Positions 1 through 7,824 of a DNA stretch of 46,052 nt are shown piece after piece. A model generated the notes under the pieces. That model searched no databases. It saw only the letters and a list, made by a program, of their open reading frames with translations, and was not told the DNA's origin. The stretch lies in assembly GCA_905234395.1 (NCBI GenBank), contig CAJOHG010000041.1, forward strand, positions 1 through 46,052, written 5' to 3'. Position 1 is the first letter of the stretch. Each line of letters starts with the position of its first letter. The stretch is from an uncultured Selenomonadaceae bacterium (GTDB lineage Bacteria; Bacillota; Negativicutes; Selenomonadales; Selenomonadaceae). The translations under genes were made by a program, and so were the position numbers.

Positions 1-2
1 TC

Positions 3-350
3 CCGATTATCGACACGTGGCACAAAAATCCCAAATATTTTTCGCGCTACGGCGGCAGACAATATTCCGGCGACGCTGACACGATTTGGGCTGATTTGAG
101 CGTTCTCGGCGGCTGGAAAAAATTTTCGTGGTGGGAAGTCAAAAACAACCTTCAGCGCGGCGATATACTTTGCTTGCCCGAACATCACGTTGCGATTTAC
201 ATGGGCAACGGTCAAACTGTCGAGGCTCGTGGAGTGAACAATCCCAGAAATCAAGGACACTACGAGACGGGAGATCAGGGCGGCGAAATTGATTTTTATT
301 CGGCTTACAATCGCGGCTGGACTGAGGTTTATCGTTATGTCGGAACTTGA
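3..350 (+). CDS. NlpC/P60- or CHAP-like peptidoglycan amidohydrolase, C-terminal part (runs off the left edge)
   Basis: The frame is open from base 3, so this is the end of a gene that starts upstream of the window. The visible 115 residues contain GDILCLP followed by HHVAIYMGNG, which is the conserved 'GD-hydrophobic ... HVgIYmGnG' block of NlpC/P60 and CHAP cysteine peptidases; the second His would be the catalytic base. The catalytic Cys that precedes this block by about 50-60 residues lies outside the window. Such enzymes cut peptide stems of peptidoglycan, outside the cytoplasm. A TTG at 96 could be mistaken for the start, but the upstream frame (with HKNPKYFSRYGG) reads like continuous protein. 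The stop overlaps the next gene by 14 bases, so the two are probably co-transcribed. Confidence 0.6.
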   Translation, partial: PIIDTWHKNPKYFSRYGGRQYSGDADTIWADLSVLGGWKKFSWWEVKNNLQRGDILCLPEHHVAIYMGNGQTVEARGVNNPRNQGHYETGDQGGEIDFYSAYNRGWTEVYRYVGT

Positions 351-810
351 AATTATCGACGGCACGAATCACATTGACGAAGTTAAGCGGCTCGTGATTG
401 AGTACACGAAATTTTTGGGGCGCGATTTGTCGTTTCAGCACGTTGACGACGAATTGAGCGATTTGTCCGCAAAATATTTGCCGCCCGAAGGTCGATTGCT
501 CTGCGCGGCGATTGACGGCAAAATTATCGGCTGCGTTGCCTATCACAGACACGACGACACTCGTTGCGAAATGAAACGGCTTTTCGTGCGCGAAGGTTAC
601 CGCGAACAGCATGCGGGCAGCAAACTCGTTGATGCGATTATAAATTTTGCGCGGGCTGACGGCTTTAAAGAGATTGTTCTTGACACGATAAAGCCGCTTG
701 AAAGTGCGATTCTTCTCTACAAAAAATTTGGTTTCGTCGAGTGCGAGCCGTATTATCACAATCCTTTTGCCGACGTGATTTACATGCGAAAGATTTTGAA
801 CACAACGTAA
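337..810 (+). CDS. GNAT-family N-acetyltransferase
   Basis: A 157-residue protein starting at ATG 337, inside the end of the preceding hydrolase gene. It shows the GNAT pattern: a central strand with CEMKRLFVREGYR (motif A start, the acetyl-CoA pyrophosphate loop, here REQHAGSKL instead of the common RxxGxG), then LDTIKPLESAILLYKKFGF, the usual C-terminal helix-strand before the acceptor site. It resembles the broad group of small cytoplasmic acetyltransferases in which the substrate cannot be read from sequence. A longer start at 289 would add residues that overlap the previous gene and match nothing, so I prefer ATG 337. A dispersed repeat follows the stop directly. Confidence 0.75.
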   Translation: MSELEIIDGTNHIDEVKRLVIEYTKFLGRDLSFQHVDDELSDLSAKYLPPEGRLLCAAIDGKIIGCVAYHRHDDTRCEMKRLFVREGYREQHAGSKLVDAIINFARADGFKEIVLDTIKPLESAILLYKKFGFVECEPYYHNPFADVIYMRKILNTT

Positions 811-1010
811 TAAAAGACCGCGCAAGGACGCGCGGTCGTCGGCACACTGAGCGTGACGCGAAGTTTGCCGACACTCAACATTTCGGAAAGTCTCAACGTT
901 GCGGCAATGAACGACTAACGCCCCTGCGAGGTGCCCTTTCTTTTTGTTACTTTTTCTTTGGGCACGCAAAGAAAAAGTAAATCCTAAACATGAAAAGAAA
1001 ATTACGAGCC
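811..1010 (+). repeat. Dispersed structured intergenic repeat, copy A
   Basis: The 217 bases between the GNAT and the Sel1 gene are mostly a repeat seen again at 21921-22150 and, inverted, at 34561-34810, with its last third also at 40358-40410. It opens with a perfect 8-bp hairpin (GACCGCGC ... GCGCGGTC, 816-837), continues through a stretch shared with the other copies (TGAGCGTGACGCGAAG, AACGTTGCGGCAATGA) and ends in an inverted repeat of TTACTTTTTCTTTGGGC and its complement (about 947-980) followed by ATCCTAAAC. Copy A lacks about 80 middle bases present in copies B and C. There is no transposase. Confidence 0.75.
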
Positions 1011-1027
1011 AAACGGAGTGTGCGCCC

Positions 1028-1393
1028 ATGAACATGGACAAAATCATTGAGCTTATCGCCATCGCCGAGGCAAGCGGCAACTTTGAAAAATCTTTTCGTC
1101 TGCACATGGAAGCGGCTGAACGCGGCAACGTCGTGGCAATGAGCGAAGTCGGCAGCATGTACATGAAAGGCACGGGCGTCACGAAAAACGACATTGAGGG
1201 CTTTAAATGGATTCTTCGCGCCGCCGAACACAATTATCCTAAGGCAATGGCTATGGTCGCTCGAATGTATGAACTCGGCATCGGCACGGAACAAAATATC
1301 CACGAGGCTTTGAAATGGTACGTCGACGCCGCCAACGCCGGTGAAGAACACGCCAAAAATCGTCTTGAAGAGTTATTTAACGAGAGGAGATAA
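1028..1393 (+). CDS. Sel1-repeat (TPR-like) protein
   Basis: A 121-residue protein made almost entirely of Sel1-like repeats: AAERGNVVAMSEVGSMYMKG, then ILRAAEHNYPKAMAMVARMY, then YVDAANAGEEHAKNRL, each about 36 residues with the AxxG and A-x-L/M-x-L-Y spacing of the SEL1 family. These helical repeats act as protein-binding scaffolds; no catalytic domain and no signal peptide are visible, so it is likely cytoplasmic. I chose ATG 1028 because GGAG lies nine bases upstream; the open frame continues back to 944 but only through the dispersed repeat. It ends three bases before yebC and probably belongs to the same transcript. Confidence 0.8.
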   Translation: MNMDKIIELIAIAEASGNFEKSFRLHMEAAERGNVVAMSEVGSMYMKGTGVTKNDIEGFKWILRAAEHNYPKAMAMVARMYELGIGTEQNIHEALKWYVDAANAGEEHAKNRLEELFNERR

Positions 1394-1396
1394 ATT

Positions 1397-2125
1397 ATGT
1401 CAGGTCATTCAAAATGGGCAACGATTAAACGCAAGAAAGGTGCCAACGACGCGATTCGCGGGGCAATGACGACAAAAATCAGCCGCGAAATTACAATCGC
1501 AGTCAAAATGGGCGGAGCAGATCCTACGGGCAACATGCGCCTAAAGCTCGCGCTGTCCAAGGCAAAAGCCAACAACGTCACCAAAGACAACATCAACCGC
1601 GCGATTCAAAAAGGTCTCGGTGCGTCCGATACGTCCAACTATGAAGAAATCACTTACGAAGGCTACGGACCCGGTGGAGCGGCTTTAATGCTCGATATTC
1701 TTACCGACAATCGCAATCGCACGGCGGCGAACATTCGACACATTTTTTCAAAGCACGGCGGCAATTTGGGCGAGAACGGTTGCGTCGCGTGGATGTTTAA
1801 GAAAAAAGCCGTCTTCACCGTCGACAAAGAAACTTTCGACGACGAGGACGCGCTTATGGAAATTGCGATGGATGCCGGTGCCGAAGACTTTGAATCGGAC
1901 AGCGAATCTTTTGAGATAACCGCCGATCCCGACGACTTCAACGCCATTGAAAACGCGCTTGCCGAAAAGGGCATTGAGACTGCTTCCGCCGAGATAACGC
2001 AGGTGCCCGATACGACCGTCACTCTTGCCGATAAAGACGCCGAGAAAATGCAAAAGCTCCTTGACGCGCTTGACGAAGATGACGACGTTCAAAACGTTTA
2101 CGGCAATTACGAGTTCGCAGAATGA
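1397..2125 (+). CDS. yebC: YebC/PmpR family protein (TACO1 family)
   Basis: 242 residues, the normal family length, beginning with the hallmark SGHSKWATIKRKKGANDA and keeping GGADPTGNMRLKLALSKAKA and the NLGENGCVAWMF block. The family was long annotated as transcriptional regulators, and more recent work links bacterial and mitochondrial members (TACO1) to ribosome rescue on difficult, proline-rich stretches; which applies here cannot be read from sequence. A strong site (GAGGAG) sits seven bases before the ATG. In many bacteria yebC lies next to ruvCAB, and here it is indeed just upstream of ruvC and ruvA with one glycosyltransferase gene placed between them. Confidence 0.95.
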   Translation: MSGHSKWATIKRKKGANDAIRGAMTTKISREITIAVKMGGADPTGNMRLKLALSKAKANNVTKDNINRAIQKGLGASDTSNYEEITYEGYGPGGAALMLDILTDNRNRTAANIRHIFSKHGGNLGENGCVAWMFKKKAVFTVDKETFDDEDALMEIAMDAGAEDFESDSESFEITADPDDFNAIENALAEKGIETASAEITQVPDTTVTLADKDAEKMQKLLDALDEDDDVQNVYGNYEFAE

Positions 2126-3363
2126 AGAACGTTAAATATTTTTGTGCGCCGAATTTGCGTGAAGTCTTGCCCACAATTAAGCCCGGAATGTTCGATTATT
2201 TGGCTGAATCACCGACATTGCGTCCGTTTGCAATTCAAACGTCGCATAAGGGTTTTGCATTCGACTTCAACTGCGGACTTCGACTTCAAATTCCCGCGGG
2301 CAACTGGCACGTTACAATTCTCGACTTCGACAGCGAAGACATTTGCTTTGATGAGGACGTGTCGGACGTCCTTCTGATTTCGCTGGAAAAATTTTTCGTG
2401 CGCTGGAGATTTTTATTGTATCTTGACGGGAAATTGGTCTTCGCTCACGAGTTTAATCCGACGGGCTTGAAAGTTCACTTTTACTATCCGTCCGAAGTGA
2501 TTGGCATAGGCGATCAAATCGCTCTCTTCCCGTACATGGAGGCGTTCCGTAAGAAATGGAACTGTCGCATCTCGTGCACAATCGGAGAAAATTTGCAGGA
2601 ACTTTTGCGCGTGCAATTCCCTGCACTTGAATACTCTGCATTGCCGGGCGATTCTTACGCAACGTATCTGGTTATGCCCTGTTTCGACCGAATGTTGTTT
2701 CCTAAAAATCCGATCACGCTTCCTATGGAAAAATTCGGCAGGTACATTTTCGGGCTGAACAGTGCAGAAAAAATTATCTACCGTCCGACTAAACCGCGTC
2801 AAATTTCAGAACCTTACGTTTGCATTGCCGTGCAGACTTCCGCGACGATTAAAACGTGGCTCAATCCAAACGGCTGGTCTGAAGTTGTCGCTTATCTCAA
2901 AAGTTTGGGCTATCGTGTCCTTTGCATTGATAAAAATCGTGAGCAAACGGATCACGGCTTTACGGTGAAAATTCCCGATGGTGCCGAAGATTTTACGGGC
3001 AACTTGCCGTTGAGTGAACGCGTCAATCTCCTTGCCTACGCAGAATTTTTTATCGGTATGACGAGCGGTTTATCGTGGCTGGCGTGGGCGGCAAATATAC
3101 CCGTCGTGTTAATCAGCGGCATTTCCGCTTGTTGGCACGAATTCTCCACGCCATATCGCATTGCCAATCAGCTCGTTTGCAACGGCTGTTACAACGACAC
3201 GGAAATTCCCGTCGGCAAAGGTTTGGACTGCATAAAACACGGCGGCACCGACCGTGCTTACGAATGTCAGTGGAAAATTTCTGCGCGGCAAGTCATCAAC
3301 GCGATTGACCAACTTATCAGCGACAAACGTGAGGAACGTTTCAGCTACCCGAATTTTCTTTGA
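2122..3363 (+). CDS. Autotransporter strand-loop-strand O-heptosyltransferase (BAHT family, TibC/AAH-like)
   Basis: 413 residues. The C-terminal half has the GT-B/GT9-like fold signature FIGMTSGLSWLAWAANIPV (sugar-nucleotide site) and an iron-binding tail: CNGC, then DCIKHGG and YECQW, i.e. four Cys in the arrangement known from TibC, where they hold one Fe and stabilise the dodecamer. The N-terminal part (HVTILDFDSE, FEFNPTGLKVHFYYPSEVIGIGD) matches the strand-loop-strand family region. TibC-type enzymes transfer heptose from ADP-heptose to Ser residues of autotransporter adhesins in the cytoplasm. No autotransporter gene is in this window, so the acceptor is unknown. The ATG overlaps the yebC stop by four bases (ATGA), which indicates translational coupling; this insertion of a surface-glycan gene between yebC and ruvC is unusual. 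Confidence 0.88.
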   Translation: MKNVKYFCAPNLREVLPTIKPGMFDYLAESPTLRPFAIQTSHKGFAFDFNCGLRLQIPAGNWHVTILDFDSEDICFDEDVSDVLLISLEKFFVRWRFLLYLDGKLVFAHEFNPTGLKVHFYYPSEVIGIGDQIALFPYMEAFRKKWNCRISCTIGENLQELLRVQFPALEYSALPGDSYATYLVMPCFDRMLFPKNPITLPMEKFGRYIFGLNSAEKIIYRPTKPRQISEPYVCIAVQTSATIKTWLNPNGWSEVVAYLKSLGYRVLCIDKNREQTDHGFTVKIPDGAEDFTGNLPLSERVNLLAYAEFFIGMTSGLSWLAWAANIPVVLISGISACWHEFSTPYRIANQLVCNGCYNDTEIPVGKGLDCIKHGGTDRAYECQWKISARQVINAIDQLISDKREERFSYPNFL

Positions 3364-3375
3364 ACAGGTGATTTG

Positions 3376-3510
3376 ATGTTGTCACTCGGAATTGATCCCG
3401 GTACGGCGATTTGCGGCTATGGTTTTGTCGAAGAGCTTAACGGGCGGCTTATCGCGAAAAAATTCGGCGTGATAACCACGAATCAGCTTGACGCGTTGAT
3501 AAGCAGGTGA
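3376..3510 (+). pseudogene. Degenerate duplicate of the ruvC start (44-codon remnant)
   Basis: ATG 3376, preceded by its own AGGTGA, encodes residues almost identical to the first 35 of RuvC (SLGIDPGTAICGYG ...), then jumps to NQLDALISR and stops at 3508-3510. The jump corresponds to an internal deletion in ruvC: LDALI is found in the real gene about 15 codons further on. Comparing 3366-3481 with 3505-3620 shows a direct repeat of about 116 bp at 139-bp distance with only a few substitutions. It cannot be a working resolvase because it lacks three of the four catalytic acids. Translation of this remnant just before ruvC could still influence ruvC expression. Confidence 0.85.
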
Positions 3511-3514
3511 TTTG

Positions 3515-4021
3515 ATGTTGGCACTCGGAATTGATCCCGGCACGGCGATTTGCGGCTATGGTTTTGTCGAAGAGCTTAACGGGCGGCTTATCGCAAAAAA
3601 TTTCGGCGTGATAACCACGAGTCCGCAAGCCCGTATGCAAGACAGATTGCTGAAGATTCACACGGAACTTGACGCGCTGATAAAAAATTTTCAGCCGCAA
3701 GTGATGGGCGTCGAGAAACTTTTTTTCGGCAGAAACTCAACGACAGCCATTCCCGTCGGACAAGCGCGAGGAGTCGTCCTTTTGAGTGCGGCACAAAATA
3801 ATCTGGACGTGGTGGAAATCACTCCGAACGAAGTCAAACAATCGATAACGGGCTACGGCGGCGCGGACAAGAAGCAAGTCATTTACATGGTGACGAAAAT
3901 TTTAAACCTTGCCGAACCGCCAAAGCCCGACGATGCGGCGGATGCATTGGCAATAGCAATAGCGGCAGGTTATGAGGCAAATTCATTGGCGCGACGAAAT
4001 TTTTTTGGAGATTTGAAATGA
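3515..4021 (+). CDS. ruvC: Holliday junction resolvase RuvC
   Basis: 168 residues, normal family length. It resolves four-way DNA junctions made during recombination and repair, working with RuvAB. Catalytic acids are visible in the expected places: Asp7 in LGIDPGT, Glu67 in GVEKLFFGRN, and Asp140/Asp143 in KPDDAADALAIA. The start at ATG 3515 follows AGGTGA by four bases; TTG 3512 is less likely. It sits directly behind a degenerate copy of its own 5' end and overlaps the following small open frame by four bases. ruvB is not in the window. Confidence 0.95.
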   Translation: MLALGIDPGTAICGYGFVEELNGRLIAKNFGVITTSPQARMQDRLLKIHTELDALIKNFQPQVMGVEKLFFGRNSTTAIPVGQARGVVLLSAAQNNLDVVEITPNEVKQSITGYGGADKKQVIYMVTKILNLAEPPKPDDAADALAIAIAAGYEANSLARRNFFGDLK

Positions 4022-4131
4022 TTGGTTATCTTAGCGAGAAACGTGACGAGGCATCCAACGGGACTGCTTTGCAACCTTCGATAACTGCGATTGATTTACT
4101 TTACCGCGACGAAATTTTTTGGGAGATTTGA
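4018..4131 (+). pseudogene. Degenerate duplicate of the ruvC/ruvA junction (37-codon open frame)
   Basis: ATG 4018 overlaps the ruvC stop and encodes MIGYL, exactly the RuvA start, followed by unrelated residues and a stop at 4129-4131. A 44-bp block covering the ruvC end, GGAGA ribosome site and ruvA start (3990-4033) recurs at 4105-4148 with two changes, and 71 bp of unexplained sequence lie between. The real ruvA starts inside the second copy. The first copy keeps the coupling ATGA to ruvC, so ribosomes leaving ruvC would translate this short peptide and end two bases before the true ruvA ATG. Confidence 0.75.
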
Positions 4132-4132
4132 A

Positions 4133-4729
4133 ATGATTGGTTATCTTAACGGCAACGTGAAGTTTCTTTTCGACGACAGCTGTATTCTTGACGTGAACGG
4201 CGTCGGCTACAAAATTTTCGTCGATTCGCAATCGCGACAGGCTTTGACGGTTGACACGGCGGCAGAATTTTTTATTCACACGGCGGTGCGAGAAGACGCG
4301 ATAACTTTGTTCGGCATGGCAAATCGTGCGGCGTTCGAGCTGTTTGAAATGCTGTTGACGGTTTCGGGCGTGGGAGCAAAGTCGGCGTTGGCAATCGTGT
4401 CGAAAATTTCTGCGGCGGACTTCGCGCGAGCCGTCACATTGCAAGACATAAAAACTTTGACGCGACTGCCCGGCGTCGGAAAAAAATCTGCGGAAAGAAT
4501 TTTGTTGGAGCTTAAAGACAAAGTCAAACCGCTTGCCGAAAATTTCTCGTCGAAAGAATTTCAGCCCGCGCAGATTCAATCGACGGTACAAGACGACGCG
4601 GCGGAAGCGTTGGAAGCATTGGGCTACACGTCGGCGGAAATTTCAGCGGCATTCAAACGCGCACCAAAAAATTCTTCAACGGAGCAGCTGATAAAATTCG
4701 CGCTCAAAGAATTAAATCGTTTCGCTTAA
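4133..4729 (+). CDS. ruvA: Holliday junction DNA helicase subunit RuvA
   Basis: 198 residues, the usual length. RuvA tetramers bind the Holliday junction and load the RuvB motor. The N-terminal OB fold (MIGYLNGNVKFLFDDSCILDVNGVGYKIFV) is followed by the two helix-hairpin-helix motifs, VSGVGAKSALAIV and LPGVGKKSAERILLEL, and the small domain III (ALEALGYTSAEISAAFKR) that contacts RuvB. GGGAGA lies seven bases before ATG 4133. It follows ruvC after a short duplicated junction and precedes the DUF116 gene by four bases, so ruvC, ruvA, DUF116 and dnaB probably form one transcript. Confidence 0.95.
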   Translation: MIGYLNGNVKFLFDDSCILDVNGVGYKIFVDSQSRQALTVDTAAEFFIHTAVREDAITLFGMANRAAFELFEMLLTVSGVGAKSALAIVSKISAADFARAVTLQDIKTLTRLPGVGKKSAERILLELKDKVKPLAENFSSKEFQPAQIQSTVQDDAAEALEALGYTSAEISAAFKRAPKNSSTEQLIKFALKELNRFA

Positions 4730-4733
4730 GGCG

Positions 4734-5510
4734 GTGAGAAATTTGTTAAGCACATTGGAGGCGTTGCGCCCGAAAAAAAGATTGTTCCTCGGCTTATTGT
4801 TGGCGGCGGAATTTTTCGTGGCATTGGCACTTTACGGCGCGTGGCGAATCAGTTATCTCGGATTGGAAAATATTTTCGAGTACCTGCCCGCAATCGTCGG
4901 CGCATTTCTGATTTTTATTTCGACGTTCTCATTCGGCGCGGTCTGCAACATGGTTTTGGCAATCAAAGGTTTGCCGACGCTTAAACTTTTACATCGCTAC
5001 AGCTTTGCAATCATAAAATTTTTATTTCCTGTGGCGGTGCGAATCGGAAAAATTTTCGGCATCAAGCGTCGGCAAATCGAAGGCTCGTTCGTGGCGGTGA
5101 GCAACTTAATTTTCATGAAGAGCGGCATCAAAGTTCCCGCCAAACGTCTGCTCGTGTTGAGTCCGCATTGTCTGCAGCTGTCGACGTGTCCGCACAAAAT
5201 CACTCGCGACCCGAATAATTGCAAACGTTGCGGCGGATGCAATGTCGGCGATTTGATGAAACTTGCCGATGAAATGGGCTTTACGTTTTTTGTTGCGACC
5301 GGCGGAACTTTGGCGCGACAAGTCGTAAAAAAAATTCGTCCGCAAGCAGTCCTTGCCATTGCCTGCGAACGCGATTTGATGAGCGGCATTCAAGACGTGT
5401 ATCCTTTGCCGGCAGTCGGAGTGCTGAATATTCGCCCGAACGGTCCTTGCAACAACACCCGCGTCAATATGGACGAGGTACGCCGCGTTTTAAGTCAGAT
5501 TGTCGAATAA
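4734..5510 (+). CDS. DUF116 family membrane protein with conserved cysteines
   Basis: 258 residues. The first 95 contain two or three hydrophobic helices (FLGLLLAAEFFVALALYGAW; IVGAFLIFISTFSFGAV), the rest is a soluble domain with the DUF116 signature: PHCLQLSTCPHKIT, then NCKRCGGCNVGDL, then VATGGTLARQVV and AIACERDLMSGI. The clustered Cys suggest a metal or Fe-S site, but the role of the family is not established. The GTG at 4734 is the longest start; TTG 4743 would have a better placed GGTGAG and is an equal alternative. It overlaps the upstream edge of the dnaB leader and is a common neighbour of replication and tRNA-modification genes in clostridia-like genomes. Confidence 0.85.
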   Translation: MRNLLSTLEALRPKKRLFLGLLLAAEFFVALALYGAWRISYLGLENIFEYLPAIVGAFLIFISTFSFGAVCNMVLAIKGLPTLKLLHRYSFAIIKFLFPVAVRIGKIFGIKRRQIEGSFVAVSNLIFMKSGIKVPAKRLLVLSPHCLQLSTCPHKITRDPNNCKRCGGCNVGDLMKLADEMGFTFFVATGGTLARQVVKKIRPQAVLAIACERDLMSGIQDVYPLPAVGVLNIRPNGPCNNTRVNMDEVRRVLSQIVE

Positions 5511-5526
5511 ATCGGAGGTTGGAATT

Positions 5527-6861
5527 TTGGCACCGAGAGAAATGCCCGCCGACATTGAAGTAGAAAAAAAACTTTTGAGCGCGATGATGCTAAGAGAGAG
5601 CACGATAATCCCGATGGTTGCCGACCTTTTGACCGACGAGGATTTTTATCGTCAAGAGAACAAAATCATTTTCCGCGCCCTGCTAAACGTTTACAATCGT
5701 GGCACGCCGCCCGATGTTTTGCTTGTCGAAAATGAATTGCGGCGCACAGGCGAGATTGACCAAGTGAGCCGCACTTATTTGTTTTCGCTGATTGATATGG
5801 AGTTCACTACCGCCCGCGCTCAAGCTCAAGCACGAGTCATAAAAGAGAAAGCGATTTTGCGGCGATTGATTTATGCGGGCGAAGAAATTGCCGACGAGGC
5901 GCGCAACGAACAAAATATCGTCGAGGACGTTTTGGAAGACGCAGAGAAAAGAATTCTTTCCGTGACGAGCAAAACGACTCAAACCGGCTTTGAAAGATTG
6001 TCGGCGGTTCTGCAACGTTCATTTGAGAGAATTCAACACATCCACAACAATCCCGGCGAAATGGTTGGCGTCACGACAGGTTTAACGGACTTGAACAGGA
6101 TAACGAACGGTTTGCACAAGTCGGATTTGATTTTGCTTGCCGCGCGTCCGTCAATGGGCAAAACTGCACTCGCGCTGAATATCGCCGCAAATGCCGCAAG
6201 TTCAGGAAAAGTCGTCGTGTTGTTTTCATTGGAGATGAGCAAAACGCAACTCGGCAACCGTCTGCTTAGCACTAAAAGCGATGTAGATTCTCTGTCGTTG
6301 AGCACGGGCAATTTGTCCGACGCGGATATGAACAAGCTGATTGACTCGCTCGCACAAATGGAAAATTACAAACTTTTCATTGACGACACGGCAAGCATCA
6401 CGCTTTTGGAAATGCGCTCGAAGGCACGGCGAATCAAACATGAACACGGACTGGATTTGATTGTTATCGATTATCTTCAGCTCATGCAGGGCGGACGTTC
6501 GCGATTGACCGAACAAAATCGTCAGCAGGAAATTTCCGAAATATCGCGCTCTCTCAAAGCGTTGGCTCGCGAATTGGACGTGCCGATTCTCGCGCTAAGT
6601 CAGCTAAGCCGCAGTGTTGAAATGCGTGCCGAAAAAAAACCGCAACTCTCCGATTTGAGAGAGTCCGGCTCATTGGAACAGGATGCCGATATGGTAATGT
6701 TTCTTTACCGCGACGAATATTACAACCGCGACGATACGAACAACCAAAATCTCGCGGAGCTCATTCTCGCGAAAAATCGCAACGGTCCGACGACTTCAGT
6801 CCGTCTGCAATTCAAAAAGGAGACAATGCGTTTTGGAGACTTGACTCGCGCGGACATGTAG
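5527..6861 (+). CDS. dnaB: Replicative DNA helicase DnaB
   Basis: 444 residues, hexameric 5'-3' helicase that drives the replication fork. The N-terminal domain (EVEKKLLSAMMLRES ... FYRQENKIIFRALL) contacts primase; the RecA-like C-terminal domain carries Walker A ARPSMGKTALALNIA near residues 206-220, the MSKTQLGNRLLS segment, Walker B LIVIDYLQLMQ and the final DLRESGSLEQDADMVMFLYR block with the arginine finger region. TTG 5527 is the likely start because GGAGG ends eight bases upstream; ATG 5542 is an alternative. The DnaG primase and RpoD genes lie 34 kb away on the other strand. Confidence 0.95.
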   Translation: MAPREMPADIEVEKKLLSAMMLRESTIIPMVADLLTDEDFYRQENKIIFRALLNVYNRGTPPDVLLVENELRRTGEIDQVSRTYLFSLIDMEFTTARAQAQARVIKEKAILRRLIYAGEEIADEARNEQNIVEDVLEDAEKRILSVTSKTTQTGFERLSAVLQRSFERIQHIHNNPGEMVGVTTGLTDLNRITNGLHKSDLILLAARPSMGKTALALNIAANAASSGKVVVLFSLEMSKTQLGNRLLSTKSDVDSLSLSTGNLSDADMNKLIDSLAQMENYKLFIDDTASITLLEMRSKARRIKHEHGLDLIVIDYLQLMQGGRSRLTEQNRQQEISEISRSLKALARELDVPILALSQLSRSVEMRAEKKPQLSDLRESGSLEQDADMVMFLYRDEYYNRDDTNNQNLAELILAKNRNGPTTSVRLQFKKETMRFGDLTRADM

Positions 6862-6868
6862 TTAGGAG

Positions 6869-7206
6869 AAAATTTTTCGCCGCGTCATGAACAACGACTT
6901 GTTCAATAAAATCGCTCAAGTATTCGTCGAAAATTCCTTCGCGGTCGCAAAGCTCAATCAGCCGCCGAAAATTTTCCTCAACGTCAATGCCGTACTCGAT
7001 ACGATTAAGAATTCACGATAAATCAGCGCGGACACGAATAAAATTTTTCGCCGCGTCATGAACAACGACTTGTTCAATAAAATCGCTCAAGTATTCGTCA
7101 TTCCTTCGCGGTTACAAAGCTCAATCAGCCGCCGAAAATTTTCCTCAACGTCAATGCCGTACTCGATGCGATGAAGAATTCTCGATAAATCTGCGCGGAC
7201 TTCGGG
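6869..7206. repeat. Tandem duplication (171-bp unit) at the 3' end of the methyltransferase-like gene
   Basis: 6869-7039 and 7040-7206 are two tandem copies that differ at about ten positions. On the minus strand both encode the C-terminal part of the gene that ends at 7087 (block RIEYGIDVEENFRRLIELC). In the inner copy a 4-bp deletion (near 7097) shifts the frame and makes the present stop; the outer copy keeps the longer reading (REGIFDEYLSDFIEQVV ...) but has a stop where Arg should be. The 225 bases between dnaB and the gene end hold nothing else that I recognise. Confidence 0.85.
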
Positions 7207-7824
7207 CGTGAACAAATCTTTCAGCGCGGCAACTTCGGCGGTGCACTTACACGCTTTGACGAGCCAAATTTTCGTCGTGAGGTCGTCGTTGAAATTTTCA
7301 AAGCCGAAACTTTCCCACGCGTCAGCCGAAAAATTTTCTTGCACGCCCGGCAAAAAGTGAATCTCTTTGTAAATCGCGTCGTCCAAAAGTTTGACAACGT
7401 CAGCCTTCGCCCAAAGTCGCCGCTCATTGTTCGAGAAACGTCCGCAACGCAAACTTTCCAACACGCCGACAAATCGCACGTTGAAAAATTCCGTCAACAG
7501 TGCGCCCGAATCTTTCAGCAGGTGATTGAGCGTCAACAGCGTCGCGTAAAAATTTTCTCCGACGGTCAAGACTTGCGGCGCGATTATCAGTTCAAAAATT
7601 TTCGGTGCGGTCGGTAGCTCGTCAATCAAATCTGCACGGCACTCGTTGCAGATTTTTTTTGTTGCGGACGAAGGTTCGGCAATCAAGAGCGCGATTTTTG
7701 CGGCGGGCAAAATTTTTCGCAGGTCAGATAAAATTTTTTCCGACTCAATCACAAGGACGGTTATCGGCAAAAAATTAGGCGGCACGAATTTTAACAGCTC
7801 GCGCCGCGTGTCGTCACTCAACAT
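7087..7824 (-). CDS. Methyltransferase-like protein of a glycan operon, C-terminus altered by a frameshift
   Basis: 245 residues with the layout of a class I SAM-dependent methyltransferase core without a clear SAM loop: FLPITVLVIESEKILSDLRKILPAAKIALLIAE resembles the Rossmann half with a second strand, FELIIAPQVLTVGENFYATLLTLNHLLKDSGALLTEFFNV resembles the post-motif region of methyltransferases, where a 'leader' strand is followed by a helix and LLxPGG-like turn. I cannot name a substrate. It is the third gene of a minus-strand operon after a GT41-like glycosyltransferase and a Uma2 protein, overlapping the latter by 11 bases. Its C-terminal REGMTNT results from a 4-bp loss relative to the tandem copy downstream, so the original protein was probably about 25 residues longer. 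Confidence 0.6.
   Translation of the reverse strand: MLSDDTRRELLKFVPPNFLPITVLVIESEKILSDLRKILPAAKIALLIAEPSSATKKICNECRADLIDELPTAPKIFELIIAPQVLTVGENFYATLLTLNHLLKDSGALLTEFFNVRFVGVLESLRCGRFSNNERRLWAKADVVKLLDDAIYKEIHFLPGVQENFSADAWESFGFENFNDDLTTKIWLVKACKCTAEVAALKDLFTPEVRADLSRILHRIEYGIDVEENFRRLIELCNREGMTNT

Noticed and set aside
139..1233. Minus-strand open frame of 364 codons over the GNAT and Sel1 genes
   Set aside because: The plus-strand genes have recognisable families and ribosome sites; this frame has neither.
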